DNA from: Sipunculus nudus
Taxonomy: Eukaryota; Annelida; Sipuncula; Golfingiida; Sipunculidae
Direction of reading: 5' to 3'
Length of the DNA: 64,000 nt
Assembly (NCBI GenBank): GCA_026874595.1
Contig: CM049306.1
Coordinates: 77,836,142 to 77,900,141, forward strand
In this document: in pieces, positions 24,991 through 35,730 of the stretch
Position numbering within the stretch: position 1 is the stretch's first letter
Layout: each line of letters opens with the position of its first letter
Translations under genes and position numbers: made by a program
Notes under the pieces: model-generated
What the model was told of the DNA's origin: nothing
The model's input: the letters and a program-made list of their open reading frames with translations, nothing else
Database searches by the model: none

Positions 24991-26351
24991 TTAAACGGTT
25001 GCACATAAAAGCAGAAATACTACACTTGGTAATCGAGTTAATGAATTTGTTTAGATCTACATTTTGATTGATAGAGACATACAGGTGCATATATAAGTGG
25101 ATGAATATCTGTACATTATTCCTATATTGTACCAGATTTCTAGATCTACCAAAACTATCAGTATAAAAAATCCTGTCCTATCTAATTTACCACCTATGGA
25201 TATCATATTATGTACCACTTATTTTTCATTTTGTTTCTCCCTTTAAAATCCTTCGATATGAATTCTTATCATCGAGCTGCAGACCACTTTCCTATGTTCG
25301 ATGATTTTAAGTGACTAACAATATATATCTATTTTTATTATTATTTTTTTAATGTTTTAAAATTTTGACAGACTTGTTTTCTCCACTTTTCATGTAAATA
25401 TATATATTAAAACATCGATATAAATATATTAAAAAATATTAAAATATAACCGACCAAGATCATCATACAAAATTTTTAAATCTCGTAGATTTTTTTAAAG
25501 TTTGATTTGTGCGTAGGTGTGTCCCTTTGATCCACTAATAATTCCAAATGAAACAATTTCCTTAATTTTCGTGCAGTATCCGACCATAAATTATAAAGTT
25601 TAATACATGTATATTTTTCTTACCTTATTAACACACATTTACACTCAGTGACTAACCACCTATGAAAAGTAAGCTATTAATTATCAACTTGAAAATAGTA
25701 TTGATAATACCGATTTTAAGCCCATCTTACAAACCGCTCAAATATTATATATCTCATGACAACCAGTATATGCAAACCCAAATATGAGTTTTTTTTTTAT
25801 ATAATTATTAACAGTACAAATTCAGTTTTTCATAATTATTTCACTACATACTTCTTATTAACAGTTTCAACACGGACAGCACGAGAAACGACAACTCGCC
25901 TGGTATCAAAACTTATAACATTATATTGCATCGTACAAGACTTGTCCTTACCATGCCTTATTTAAATTTTGACAGATTCTTTACCTTGCATTTTAAGAAA
26001 TATTAAATACTCACCAGTAAATCCCTCCATCTAAAATTTGTAACAGGTTTCAACTCATATAATGTTTAAATATTTCCATACATGGTAACGGGTAAGGTTC
26101 ACACATTAAGCTGTGTATCAATAAGTCTCTCATAAACATTGAAAAGTCTTTACCATCCAGAGTAACCAAATATGAGCGTCAGATGGCGCTTCCTCCTCGA
26201 AAGGTTTGTAATAGTTATTCATATTCCCTGCAGATGGTGCTGTCCCTGTTTTAGGCGATGATTGGTTAACACCAAGTATTTTTAAGTCCGTATTGTGTTG
26301 TGCCCGTCAGGTTCTATTATTCTGTTTACGGTTTCAACTGACCACATCTTT

Positions 26352-26894
26352 TCAATATCCTTTATGCATTCCGAGGTCTGTAATCCTCGGTTTCAGTGTT
26401 TCAGTCTCCTCCTTCACCCCTTTCACTCGTATGTTATATTCACGGTTGTGTCTCTCTAGTTGGTTTAAGGCATCGTTCATTTCTTGTTTAAATGATTTCA
26501 ACTCTGTTTTACTTTCATCCAATTTCACCTCTAGCTCTTTCACTCTGTTTTCTAATTTTATTTTGTCTTCTTTAAAGTCTTTAACTTCTTGCTAGGTAAT
26601 TTCTATACTTTATTGCTAATTCTGTGAATTATTTCTAATCTGTTAACCCAGTTCTGTACGAATTTGTTCACACTGGGCCTTTATACTGTCCGCCACTGTT
26701 GTAATCAAATTTGTCAACCGTTTTTCTAGTGCACTGAAGCTTGCATTGCTCGCCTCGGCCATCTCCACTGTAGATGGTGTATCAGGTAACTGGAGTTAAC
26801 TTTCTCTAGAGAAATATGACTCTATAGTGTCAGGGGTTTCACTTCCACTGACTTTTTCTGCCCCTTTGGCTTTTCGTTGTTGTCTAGGTGGCAT
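26352..26894 (-). pseudogene. LINE ORF1-like relic (coiled coil)
   Basis: From the ATG at 26892-26894 the minus strand reads MPPRQQRKAKGAEKVSG. It then gives a heptad-rich charged region (KDFKEDKIKLENRVKELEVK) followed by LERHNREYNIRVKGVKEE. The last resembles the junction between the coiled coil and RRM of L1-type ORF1 nucleic-acid-binding proteins. Several in-frame stops interrupt it (after FSRES, after RTELG and others). No RRM is visible after 26352, and the downstream 1.4 kb (24960-26350) is not recognisable as LINE coding sequence. Confidence 0.7.
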
Positions 26895-26940
26895 TCTGCT
26901 ATTCTTTCCAGGCTACAAACTTATATTTATGCGGAGACCC

Positions 26941-27021
26941 TAAACGACACAAAATAGTGCTGCTAACCAACAGGAAAACTACAAATCCGTTCATTTGGAT
27001 ATACATAAAAAGGCTCTTCAT
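26941..27021 (-). pseudogene. GT11 fucosyltransferase pseudogene F (N-terminal stub)
   Basis: From the ATG at 27019-27021 the minus strand reads MKSLFMYIQMNGFVVFLLVS, nearly the same as the start of the intact copy. It departs after about 22-27 codons, where the LINE begins. Upstream flank (27022-27600) matches the intact copy's 5' flank, including the acceptor-like tract. Everything from the catalytic domain to the 3' flank is gone, and the next family-related DNA on the other side of the LINE is block X at 23427. Confidence 0.85.
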
Positions 27022-28140
27022 TGTTCTGTATATCTAAAGGGGAAACAACAGTTTGTATCATATTGCATATTTATATTGCTGCAAACAGAAGACAAATTCA
27101 TTGCAATGTTTCGCCGTCAATATATATACCTACTCCAGTTGGTTAGATATATTAGGTTAACCTTTTGGTAATTTGGTTATTGAGTGAGCAACAACTCAAA
27201 ACACGATTCTAGAAAGGTTTTGAAAAGATAACTGGCAGGTAACACCCCATACGTTTTGAATCTCCGATCATCTTTTTGGTTCTCTCGCATTTCCCCATTG
27301 AAGATAACTCATATCGTCCTATCGTCGCAGTTAAAACGGTCCTATGTTAAAAACTTTCACGGAAAGTTAAAATGCTGAATTCCAAGTTCACATTTGTTGC
27401 TTGCTTACACTTTGTTCAAATGAGTATAAACGTTTACAGTGCCATTTAATACTGGAGCATGTATTGCTACATGTTCACTTGTCAATTCTGTTGCTGTTGG
27501 TACAGCAATTAAATTAAGGGTGTACAATAAAATTGGCATTTCATATCGACCGGAGCCTTTCCTGTGGAAGTGATTGTAGTGAATCGGATGCATCGCATTG
27601 TTTCGCCATCAATATATACATACAAACACACACACACATATATTTATATATACCTATACATATACCAAATTGAAATCCCTTGTCTTGTTTTGAAACTTTG
27701 ATAGCTTGCAGTGAATTTTGCTCTTCATATTGTGAAAGATGGGTAATTATACATGATGTTTTCAAGCCAACAGGAAGTTGTATGTGCTGTTATAAGACCA
27801 CTAATGGCCGGACTTCAGCTGTTTTATATCTCCTCCATATTAAAAGTATACTAATATACGTACGAACAGGAAAGTCATAAATGTTCTTTGGAATATGAAA
27901 TAAATGATTGTATATTGAGGTAAAAGCTATAAACGTATATTGTATATACAAATGGCGATACCAGGCATTTCGTGCCAACAGTCACAATAAGAGCTATGTA
28001 TGCAAATGTATTTCATACCTTTTCTCTATTTTTCTTGAAAAAATTGTCCAACAAAGGGGACTTGTTGACAAGAAAGGTCATATCATTAGAGTCAGATCAA
28101 CTTCATAGCAAAAAAGCAAGCTGCTACTGAGCCCTAAGAA
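27022..28140 (-). repeat. Upstream flank and spacer block of copy F (partners 33877-34380 and 39990-40540)
   Basis: The first half (27022-27600) matches the 5' flank of the intact gene (33877-34380). The second half (27660-28140) matches 39990-40540, for example GGGTAATTA.ACATGATGTTTTCAA and TGGCGA.ACCAGGC.TT. Each spacer copy lies next to a different fucosyltransferase copy (C and E), which supports a repeated gene-plus-spacer unit. No gene was called; the short ORFs at 27680-28108 are not conserved. Confidence 0.65.
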
Positions 28141-29200
28141 AATGTTCTGTGCATCTATCTATCACTCATGTTACCAAGGTTAATGGCAAAGGCTCGTTTT
28201 CAAAACTATAATGGATTTAAAAATAAGTAGTAGGAAGAGTCAAATACGATTTGATAATTATACTTCAAAGATATTTTTTTGGTGAACAGTTCTATTATAA
28301 TCACAAGTAGGCCCATTTATATATAACACCAATAACCAATTCCGAATTCTGTCGATATTAAATATATAGAAATGAATTATCAATTTCAAATACTAAATTA
28401 ACACAAATTATTATGTATTTATCAATATCCACCGAAATAATATGCAAGTAAATGGAACATCAAAATCATTTCAACTAAATCCTTTTCACAAGAAAAGGTT
28501 TCTTTTTCTACCAGGCGTTTTATTTTACAATCCATCTCATTCATCAGCAAACCTGAGACTGGAAAGGAACAGGGGATTTTGACTTTAAACAAACACCAGT
28601 TGTTTAATAAAAGGGGTAAAAGGGGCGCATGAAGTGTGTAAAAAATTATGAATTTCCAGTCTAGATGAATCTATTAATACCCGAAGTAGAAGGACAAATT
28701 ATATGGAACATATGCTACTTGTTGATGGCAGCTATGGAACAGCATATCATTTTGTCTTTAAAGGGCACTTTCACCACCCAAACAACAATATTGATATTTG
28801 GTGAAAAGAAAATTTAGCTTTCACTGGACATCTCTATTTATCTCTATTGTGTTGGTGTCATTCATTAATGATCGTTCTTTGTTAAAACAGGTTGGAGATG
28901 AACAATGTTATATTATTATACCCTATGTAGCTTTTTGCTGCTAGGTCGTTGTAAGTCTTGACATTCATGATAGGCTGAAACAGCGTGAAATTTGATGTCC
29001 GTGTTCTTGAGATACAATTTCTTATTGAAGATATGCTTAGAAAATTAAGGCACCGTGTATGCGTGAGCCTCAGAAACTAAACCTGCACATGTTCCATGAT
29101 CTACCAAATATTTTAGTGTTACGATTCAATTTTCATACATCCTATTTCATAATCCCGGGCAATTGTTCCATTGTAAGGCACGATTTTCCTCATTTTATTT
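28140..29200. other. No gene seen
   Basis: AT-rich DNA with no conserved ORF or repeat partner that I recognise in the window. Confidence 0.5.
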
Positions 29201-29212
29201 CAATGGGTTACT

Positions 29213-30151
29213 TCACATGGAAATCAAGTGTGGCAAGTAATAATCAGTTTTATTGATCTTCTTGCTGAGGCGAGAGCCCGGACGCGCCCAGTCCTTGCAG
29301 TAGACAGTGGTTCCGTTTGCCTGCCAAGCTGCCCACCGGATAACCAGATGCCCAACAGTCATCACAGTATGAACACATGTTGCAAGTATAGCAAAGTCCA
29401 CTTTGTAATAATCTCTTTCAGAAAAAAGTCGTCTCCGTATATATTATCTTTGCACCATTCAATAGAATCATTACAGACGTTGACAACAACTCAGTTGTAC
29501 TGGTATCTATAGAAATCGGCAGAGTCGGCTATCGTGTAACCATACCTTCTTTCCCACTTATTATTCATGCCACCAGGTTGGACATGAACTGTAATTTTAA
29601 TGAAATTTTATTTCTTCAGATTTAAGGTAAAAAGGACAATTATGTATTCTTGTGCAGCAGTCTGAATATGTGAATTGAATGAGAAGTGGGTTCTCACTCT
29701 ATTTTCAATTTTAGAAAAATAATTCCAAGATTGATAATAACTACTCAGTCAAATTATTGATTTTCCTTGACAAGACACTATTTTTTCCCGTGTATATATG
29801 TAATACGTGCATGACATTCCTTCGTACTCATCATAAGATAAACTTGTAATGTTTTGAGGGTCTATCCTCATGCGCGGAATATTTGCTTGGAAAATGTCAT
29901 ATAGAGAGGTATCAAGTGGAAAGACGGCCTGCAGTCTATTGTGCTCTGCTATTCCTAGAAGGTAAGCGTAATTTAACAAGCGTAATTTTAAGAAGTGTTG
30001 TGTCGACTGTAATAAGACCACGAGTATTTGCCTGGATGTTGGAGCTGAGGTCCAACGGTTCATAAAAATGCCATATTGAAGATGTAATAGGGATGCTTAA
30101 ATGATTAGATCGGATGTCCGTTGGAATGCAATTCTGAAATCGAAACAACAT
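29213..30151 (-). pseudogene. GT11 fucosyltransferase pseudogene C
   Basis: Starts MLFRFQNC (ATG at 30149-30151), as in copy B. It continues FYEPLDLSSN, then in other frames YAYLLGIAEHNRLQAVFP and DIFQANIPRMRIDPQN. The middle is badly damaged: NDSIEWCKDNIYGDDFFL is readable at about 29480-29400, and no HVRRGD can be read. The C-terminus (29401-29213) is open: DFAILATCVHTVMTVGHLV, IRWAAWQANGTTVY and KDWARPGS, ending at a TGA at 29213-29215. The usual GTFGWWAAW box has become GHLVIRWAAW, one codon longer. Several frame breaks mean this is a pseudogene. Confidence 0.85.
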
Positions 30152-30179
30152 TGTACAGGCATTTTGAAAAATTAACTAA

Positions 30180-30345
30180 CATGTCGTATAAGGCCACCTG
30201 TTTCAGAAGACCACCTGTCTTAGATCACCATTGTGTGAAATAATCACTTTAACATTTGTTATAACTAACATGCCTCATAAGACCACCTGTGAATTAAGAC
30301 CACCTTTGGCCAGTTCAAAAGCTTGGACCCATTACGCAGGTTTCA
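30180..30345. repeat. MITE-like repeat with AAGACCACCTG words, copy 2
   Basis: It carries the same internal order as 22186-22362 (GACCACCTGTTT, GACCACCTGTCT, CTAACATG, GACCACCTGTGAATTAAGAC, GGCCAGT). It sits in the same place 5' of a fucosyltransferase copy, so it was duplicated with the unit. Confidence 0.45.
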
Positions 30346-31877
30346 TTGTATTACTATACTTAGGAAATTTTGTATTCTCTCTAAGGTAGATTATTACTAT
30401 TGAATGAACAACATGTTAGGTAATGCATGCAAGCAGATGAAAAAGCTTCATTTTATTTAGATAAGAAATTTTTGTCGACTCTTGCCTCAGAGATAATAGG
30501 AGCTGTATAACAACTTTAGGGATACCGCTGTAGACACTGATATTGGCAATCGGTGTCTACAGTAATTAGGGAAATTTTAAACCAAAATAGTACTCGCTTT
30601 ATAATACTGCATTATAACTGTAGTGTTCGAATAAAGTTTGACACATGTCCAAGAATGGTGCAAGCACAGTACGTATTGCCGGTTTTGAACTTGGGATAAA
30701 CCTTTCTTAATAGAATAAACACTTTCCTGCAGCTATATTGAAACCAGGCGTTGATTTTTTACCTCTCCGTTGTTTGTGAGTATTTTGTCAAAAGGGAGAT
30801 TATTAATGCTTACCTGATTTAGATCATCAAGCTTAGATAGCGTATACTTTTTACTGCCAGTAACTCCTAACCAGAACGACTGGAGGCTTGCTAGGTGACC
30901 AGCTGCTCCGGTGTTACAAACAGTTACACGTAGACGTTGGTGACGTCACACTGATATTGCGTCTAGGGCCAAATGAAGGAAAGTTTCATTAATTGTCAGA
31001 TTTATTGCAGTGTTCTGCAGAACATATGTCGCAAACGAATAAAAATGTACCTTACCATGTGGTATATTGTATTAATATATGTGAATCAGAACATATTTCT
31101 TCATACTGGTTGTTCGTTTATTTTGCCAAAAGCATTCGTCAGTATAGATCATTAAAATATTTATCAGTTCTACATGACACAAGTAGGCTGTGCTGAATAT
31201 TCTGAATATTTAGAGAGCTCTGCAGGTATGGTATTATGGGAAACTGAATGCACAGATATTAGCGTGACCTCAATGACTCTAAAGCAATCATGTCCTTTTC
31301 CATTATTCACTGGTTTCCTGCAAATAGCTATTAAAATGTTTATATCATTGACAGACCTGTTCCGTAATGCGTTCGTTTTGATATGAGGGGAGACAAATCG
31401 ATCCGAAGGCCAATACCATGGCTAATAACCGCTTAATAATAATTTTATTAAACGGCCACGCATCTTATCACTCTACCTTCATAGATAACTCAGGCAAAAC
31501 ACATGAAAAAATCTAGTACTTTCACACACCCAGGAAACTATTTAATTGTCAATTTCATTCCCGGGGGCTGGTGCCACAGAGCATAGTGCCGTCATTCGCA
31601 ACATGATGCTTTCTTGATTGCATCCTGGTTTATGAGTGACTGTGCACAGTGACGCCACATGCATCGTGGTGCTTGTTCGATTTCGTTCTGGGGTCTTGTG
31701 TCAATGAGTACACAGAAAGCGCATAGCGGATATGACCTCACTATGTTAAAATGTATAAGTCATATCGTTCACTGGCATTGGCATGAACCTTTAATGACAT
31801 GTAATTTCACGTATGCCATGAACTCCGTGTCTGGTTGATAACATGCGTGGCCGATTGAAAATAATATCTTTGCATGT

Positions 31878-32258
31878 TCAGAAATTTTTATTGATTATTG
31901 GAACGATATAAAAACGTGCCATCAAATGATGAAAAATGTTGAGTGAGTAAAGTACTGGCACAACGGATAAAAAAAAGAACTTTAAATTGCTGTCAAGATA
32001 TAAACTTTCCAGTAGGATACCTTGTATATTCGGCGGGAGTAGCTTCAGAAAATTAAGCTTAGTAATACGTTTTGCTGAGACGGCGGGCGAAGTTTGATCT
32101 TTTATCTCTTCCGTTCGTAAGACAGTGCAGGATCGAACACTATTTGTGATAAGTTTTCCTGCTTCGATAATGCTTGCATGTCCGCAAAACCATTGTCGAA
32201 ATTGTCGTATTTTGGACATAAAACAACTCGGCATTTGATTATTCATCTCCTGTAGCAT
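31878..32258 (-). CDS. Unrecognised 126-codon ORF
   Basis: This open frame on the minus strand (MLQEMNNQMP...) lies in the stretch present in duplicon unit 2 but not in unit 1. One segment (SAKRITKLNFLKLLPPNIQG) faintly resembles helix-turn-helix segments of the type SRxRVTQLLxLLxLPPxI. I give this little weight. Composition is mixed, there is no signal peptide, and the C-terminal end is hydrophobic. It may be a chance ORF or part of an inserted element. No function is proposed. Confidence 0.2.
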   Translation of the reverse strand: MLQEMNNQMPSCFMSKIRQFRQWFCGHASIIEAGKLITNSVRSCTVLRTEEIKDQTSPAVSAKRITKLNFLKLLPPNIQGILLESLYLDSNLKFFFLSVVPVLYSLNIFHHLMARFYIVPIINKNF

Positions 32259-32922
32259 GTAAAAACAGGGAATTCGACTTGAGTCACAGTAAACGAACGA
32301 GAATAAACCCAGTCGAGAAATGCCCCTTTAATCTTATTACAGAAAAATACCACGGAGTTTCCAGAGATATATATACAAGCATGTACTGTTTTCGTATGAC
32401 CTAATTTCTTATCTTATATTTGCTTTTGTAAGCATAAATATGGCATTATAACATATAGCTTAAATGAAAATGCCAGATCCAGATTCAATATATAGTTTTA
32501 TACAGCTTTTACTTATTTAATACAGTATGCAACCGTGAATGACCATTATTGATGATTGAGTTATAATGGCGAGCAAGGTCGCTCATCGTTCAGGGATGCC
32601 ATTGCAAAATACTTCATCATCTTTCGGACTAACTGGGATATATTCATCATATGGGGAAATATATGCTCTACTGATATTACATCACAGGAAACATTAAACC
32701 ATTTTTTGCAATACAACCATTATCTGTATAAAGGTTTTGGACAATTACTTTTGTACTTTTTGTCTGAAACTTCGACCTTACCTGGTAATATGAATATATT
32801 TTCAGTTTCTAATTTCTAGTGTGATATTTTGGTCAGAAGCCCGGTAAATATTCGGAAATAAACTGTTTTCTGGCAGTTAAGGAATAAATGGAAAATATTG
32901 AAAAAAAGCAAAAGACATTTGC

Positions 32923-33876
32923 TCACATGGGAATCCAATTGGGCTTAAAATAATCAGTCTTGGTGACCTTTTTGTCAATTTTTGACCCCGGACGCGGCCA
33001 ATTTTTAAAGTAAATTGTTGAACCGTTTGCCAACCAGGCGGCCCACCAACCAAATGTACCTACAGTTATTACACTATGATCACACGTAGCAAGTATAGCC
33101 AAATCAATTTTGTAATCGTTGCTTTCAGAAAAGATAACATCGTCACCTTTGATATTTTCCTTGCTCCATTTCAGGCCATTACTACAGACAATAAATAAGA
33201 GATATGTGTTCCGTTTTCTAAAATAGTCCATTGCCCTTTTCAAATAAGCAGCGTCAGCTACGGTGTACCCCAGCTCCTCTTGGCCAACCATATCACCCCG
33301 CCGCACATGGACTCCAACCTTGAGGAATTTCACATTTTGTAAGTTGGAAGGAATAAGCGTTTGTAGGTAGTTTTCAGCTGCAGTTTGAATATGTGAATGG
33401 AATGAGAAATGTGCTCTTACTTTATCCTCAATTTTGGAAAAATATTTCCATGAGCAGTAATAACCCTTGAGGATAATTGTTGTGTTGCCGTGATATGAAG
33501 ATAACCTTTCCGTGTGATTATCATATGTGTTCGACTTTCTTTTGTACTCTGTATAAGTTAGAATGGCACCTTGTTTTGGATCTATTTGCATGCGTGGAAT
33601 GGTTGCTTGAAAAACGTCGTATATAATAAGATCGGGTGGCAGAACGGCTTGAAATTCGTTTCGCTGGGCTATTCCTAAGAGAGATGCGTAATTAAACATG
33701 ACGTTTCCAAGCCCACGGGAACGTGCGTCGGCTGTAATAACACGACGGAATGTCAGCGTCTTCGGTTCAGCTGCAGGTGGTTTATAATCCCAGTATACTA
33801 AAGGTAAAAAAGTGATGCTAACCAACAGGAAAGCTACAATTCCGTTCCTTTGGATATACATAAGAAGGCTCTTCAT
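32923..33876 (-). CDS. GT11 alpha-1,2-fucosyltransferase-like protein, intact copy D
   Basis: Predicted 317-residue type II Golgi membrane enzyme that would transfer fucose from GDP-fucose to a galactose-type acceptor. I chose the ATG at 33874-33876 over the one at 33993. The frame continues upstream, but an acceptor-like tract (TTTCCCTTTCAG) ends at 33889, 13 bases before this ATG. The paralogues also conserve both this ATG and the acceptor. Residues 9-28 form a hydrophobic anchor. GLGN (55-58) opens the catalytic domain, HVRRGD (190-195) is the GDP-fucose-binding motif I, and TVGTFGWWAAWLANG (271-285) is a conserved later box. N-glycosylation sequons are at 120, 131 and 284. Length fits the family. 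The gene ends at a TGA at 32923-32925 and is the only undamaged member of the array. Linkage specificity is inferred from family only. Confidence 0.9.
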   Translation of the reverse strand: MKSLLMYIQRNGIVAFLLVSITFLPLVYWDYKPPAAEPKTLTFRRVITADARSRGLGNVMFNYASLLGIAQRNEFQAVLPPDLIIYDVFQATIPRMQIDPKQGAILTYTEYKRKSNTYDNHTERLSSYHGNTTIILKGYYCSWKYFSKIEDKVRAHFSFHSHIQTAAENYLQTLIPSNLQNVKFLKVGVHVRRGDMVGQEELGYTVADAAYLKRAMDYFRKRNTYLLFIVCSNGLKWSKENIKGDDVIFSESNDYKIDLAILATCDHSVITVGTFGWWAAWLANGSTIYFKNWPRPGSKIDKKVTKTDYFKPNWIPM

Positions 33877-34400
33877 TGTTCTGTATATCTGAAAGGGAAA
33901 CAACATTTTATACCATATTGCATATTTATATTGCTGCAAATAGAAGACAACTGCATTGCAATGCTTCGCCGTCAATATATATACCTGCACCATTTGGTGA
34001 GATATTTAACGTTTTACCTTTTGTTATTTGGTTATTCAGTGAGCAACAATTCAAAACACAATACTGGAAAGGTTTTTAAAGAATAACTTGCAAGTTACAA
34101 TCCATACTTTTTGATTTTCTGATCATCCTTTTTTTTTGGTTTAAACGGTACTGTGTTAAAACATTTCACGGAAAGGTTAAATGCTGGATTCCAAGTTCAC
34201 ATCTGCTGCCTGCTTACATTTTGTTCAATTGAGTATAAACGTTTCCAGTGCCTTTTAATACTGAAGCATACATGACTACATGTACTCGTGTGAATGCTGG
34301 TTGCTGTTGGTATATCTATCAAATTAATGGTGTACTACAATATAATTGGCATTTCATATCGACCGGGGCCTTTCCTAAAGGTTCCTTTTTCAAGGTTTTT
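33877..34400 (-). other. 5' flank of the intact fucosyltransferase
   Basis: Shared with 15073-15620 and 27022-27560. It contains the TTCGCCGTCAATATATA anchor at 33966 with a minimal TA tract. No TATA box or initiator could be fixed, because the first exon is unknown. Confidence 0.5.
33889..33903 (-). promoter_or_regulatory. Probable 3' splice acceptor of a 5'-UTR intron
   Basis: The minus strand reads GTTTCCCTTTCAG then ATATACAGAACA and the ATG. The same pyrimidine tract, AG and ATATACAG recur before copies A (about 15085) and F (about 27034). So the fucosyltransferases seem to have a non-coding first exon with the whole coding region in one exon. The upstream donor was not located. Confidence 0.6.
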
Positions 34401-35680
34401 AAAGGATAACTATTTAAAGGATATTTTAGGATAAGAATCTATTTTTGGAACATAAATCTTAATTACCGTAGGAAATAACATACAGAGTATTCTATGTCAT
34501 TGAAACACATAACTTCTTCTTTAAATAGAGCTATTCATTGTTATAAGGAGGCGGCTTTATTCCTGATATGGATGGGGTTATTGAACCATGACTGATGTGC
34601 AACGTTTCGCAGCAATTTCCTGTGAATCATAGTAGAGGTTATTTGTCATCTTTGACTACTTTATGTTTTGTAATATTTTTGTTACTAACTATAAAAATAG
34701 GCAGTCTCAGGCGTTTCTCAACTTATGAAAGCAATTTATTCAAATTCTTAGATGGCAAAGGAAGGAATTAATTGAGGGAGGATAACAATTAGAAAGTGAC
34801 GTAGGAATATTTAACTAATATCGCAAGGGGGAAGGCTTTTGGGGAAACTGAGGGTTGTGTCAGTGAATATTCAACAAACGTTGTGTGTTTTATATGTTTA
34901 TTGTAACATGTTATATAGTTGATAATGTGGGATGTGCAGCACAATTTAAACTCAAAACAACCAACTTGACAGGGGAAAAATCAATTACCTGTTTTATGAG
35001 TCCACTGATTGACTTGTAGTACCTACGGTCCAGATAACTGGAAATCGATTATTGTGTTGTGATACCCATCACCTGGATTTAAATGTGAATATTCATATCT
35101 ATTCTGATAGGTTTTATGTCATCATTTTACAGTTTCCATTTTGTAATTACTATAGCAATTTGTTGTTAATGACCCTTTTTTCTGTTAACATTAAGGCTTA
35201 TAGAAAAATATAATTTTTAGTATAATGATTAATATAATGACTCATGTTTTATGAAAGTTATGTCTGGAAGTTATGGAAGTTATGCCGTCTGATTTCAGAT
35301 TTTTTAAAATATATACTTTTAATAGCCGTATATTGTGATACTTTTAGAAAACTAATCAACTCTGCTGACACACAGTATACTACCAAGCTTCATTTTCCTT
35401 TCTGAGAAAAGTTACAATATCTCAAATAAGTTCGTGTAGTAGTTCAATGATCGAATGCAAAATTTTATTAATGTCGGAATGACATTTGCTCTCTTATAAT
35501 AAACGCTTAGACACAATCCTGGAAAACAAAAAAATACAATACTGGAATAATTTTCATTAAATCTTAAATATGACCATTTAAAAATAATCAAAATGATCAA
35601 CAAAATATGACTGGATCATTTAAAGACAACCATTAATGGTGATATCACGTGTTAACGATAAGCAGCAGTGCTTGTAAGAA

Positions 35681-35682
<2 letters not shown>

Positions 35683-35728
<46 letters not shown>
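35683..35728. repeat. (TA)n microsatellite
   Basis: About 45 bases at the same anchor as 19921-19971 in the partner duplicon. Confidence 0.95.

Positions 35729-35730
<2 letters not shown>

Larger units (their letters stand above)
23428..26940 (-). mobile_element. L1/Tx1-like LINE, broken and 3'-truncated
   Basis: On the minus strand it runs from ORF1 (26894 downward) through an endonuclease (about 24950-24300) to the start of a reverse transcriptase (about 23760-23428). It stops inside the RT at 23428. The 3' part is missing, which is the opposite of the usual 5' truncation of LINEs. So a later deletion rather than incomplete insertion is likely. Its 5' end lies inside fucosyltransferase codons at about 26940-26955. 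Multiple frame breaks make it inactive. The clade is judged from the EN and RT motifs. Confidence 0.85.

Noticed and set aside
26293-26595. 100-codon plus-strand open frame
   Set aside because: It is antisense to the LINE ORF1 coiled-coil relic.
33877-33993. N-terminal extension of the intact fucosyltransferase to an upstream ATG
   Set aside because: It crosses a conserved splice-acceptor-like tract. The paralogues share the downstream ATG and anchor, and the extension lacks family similarity.
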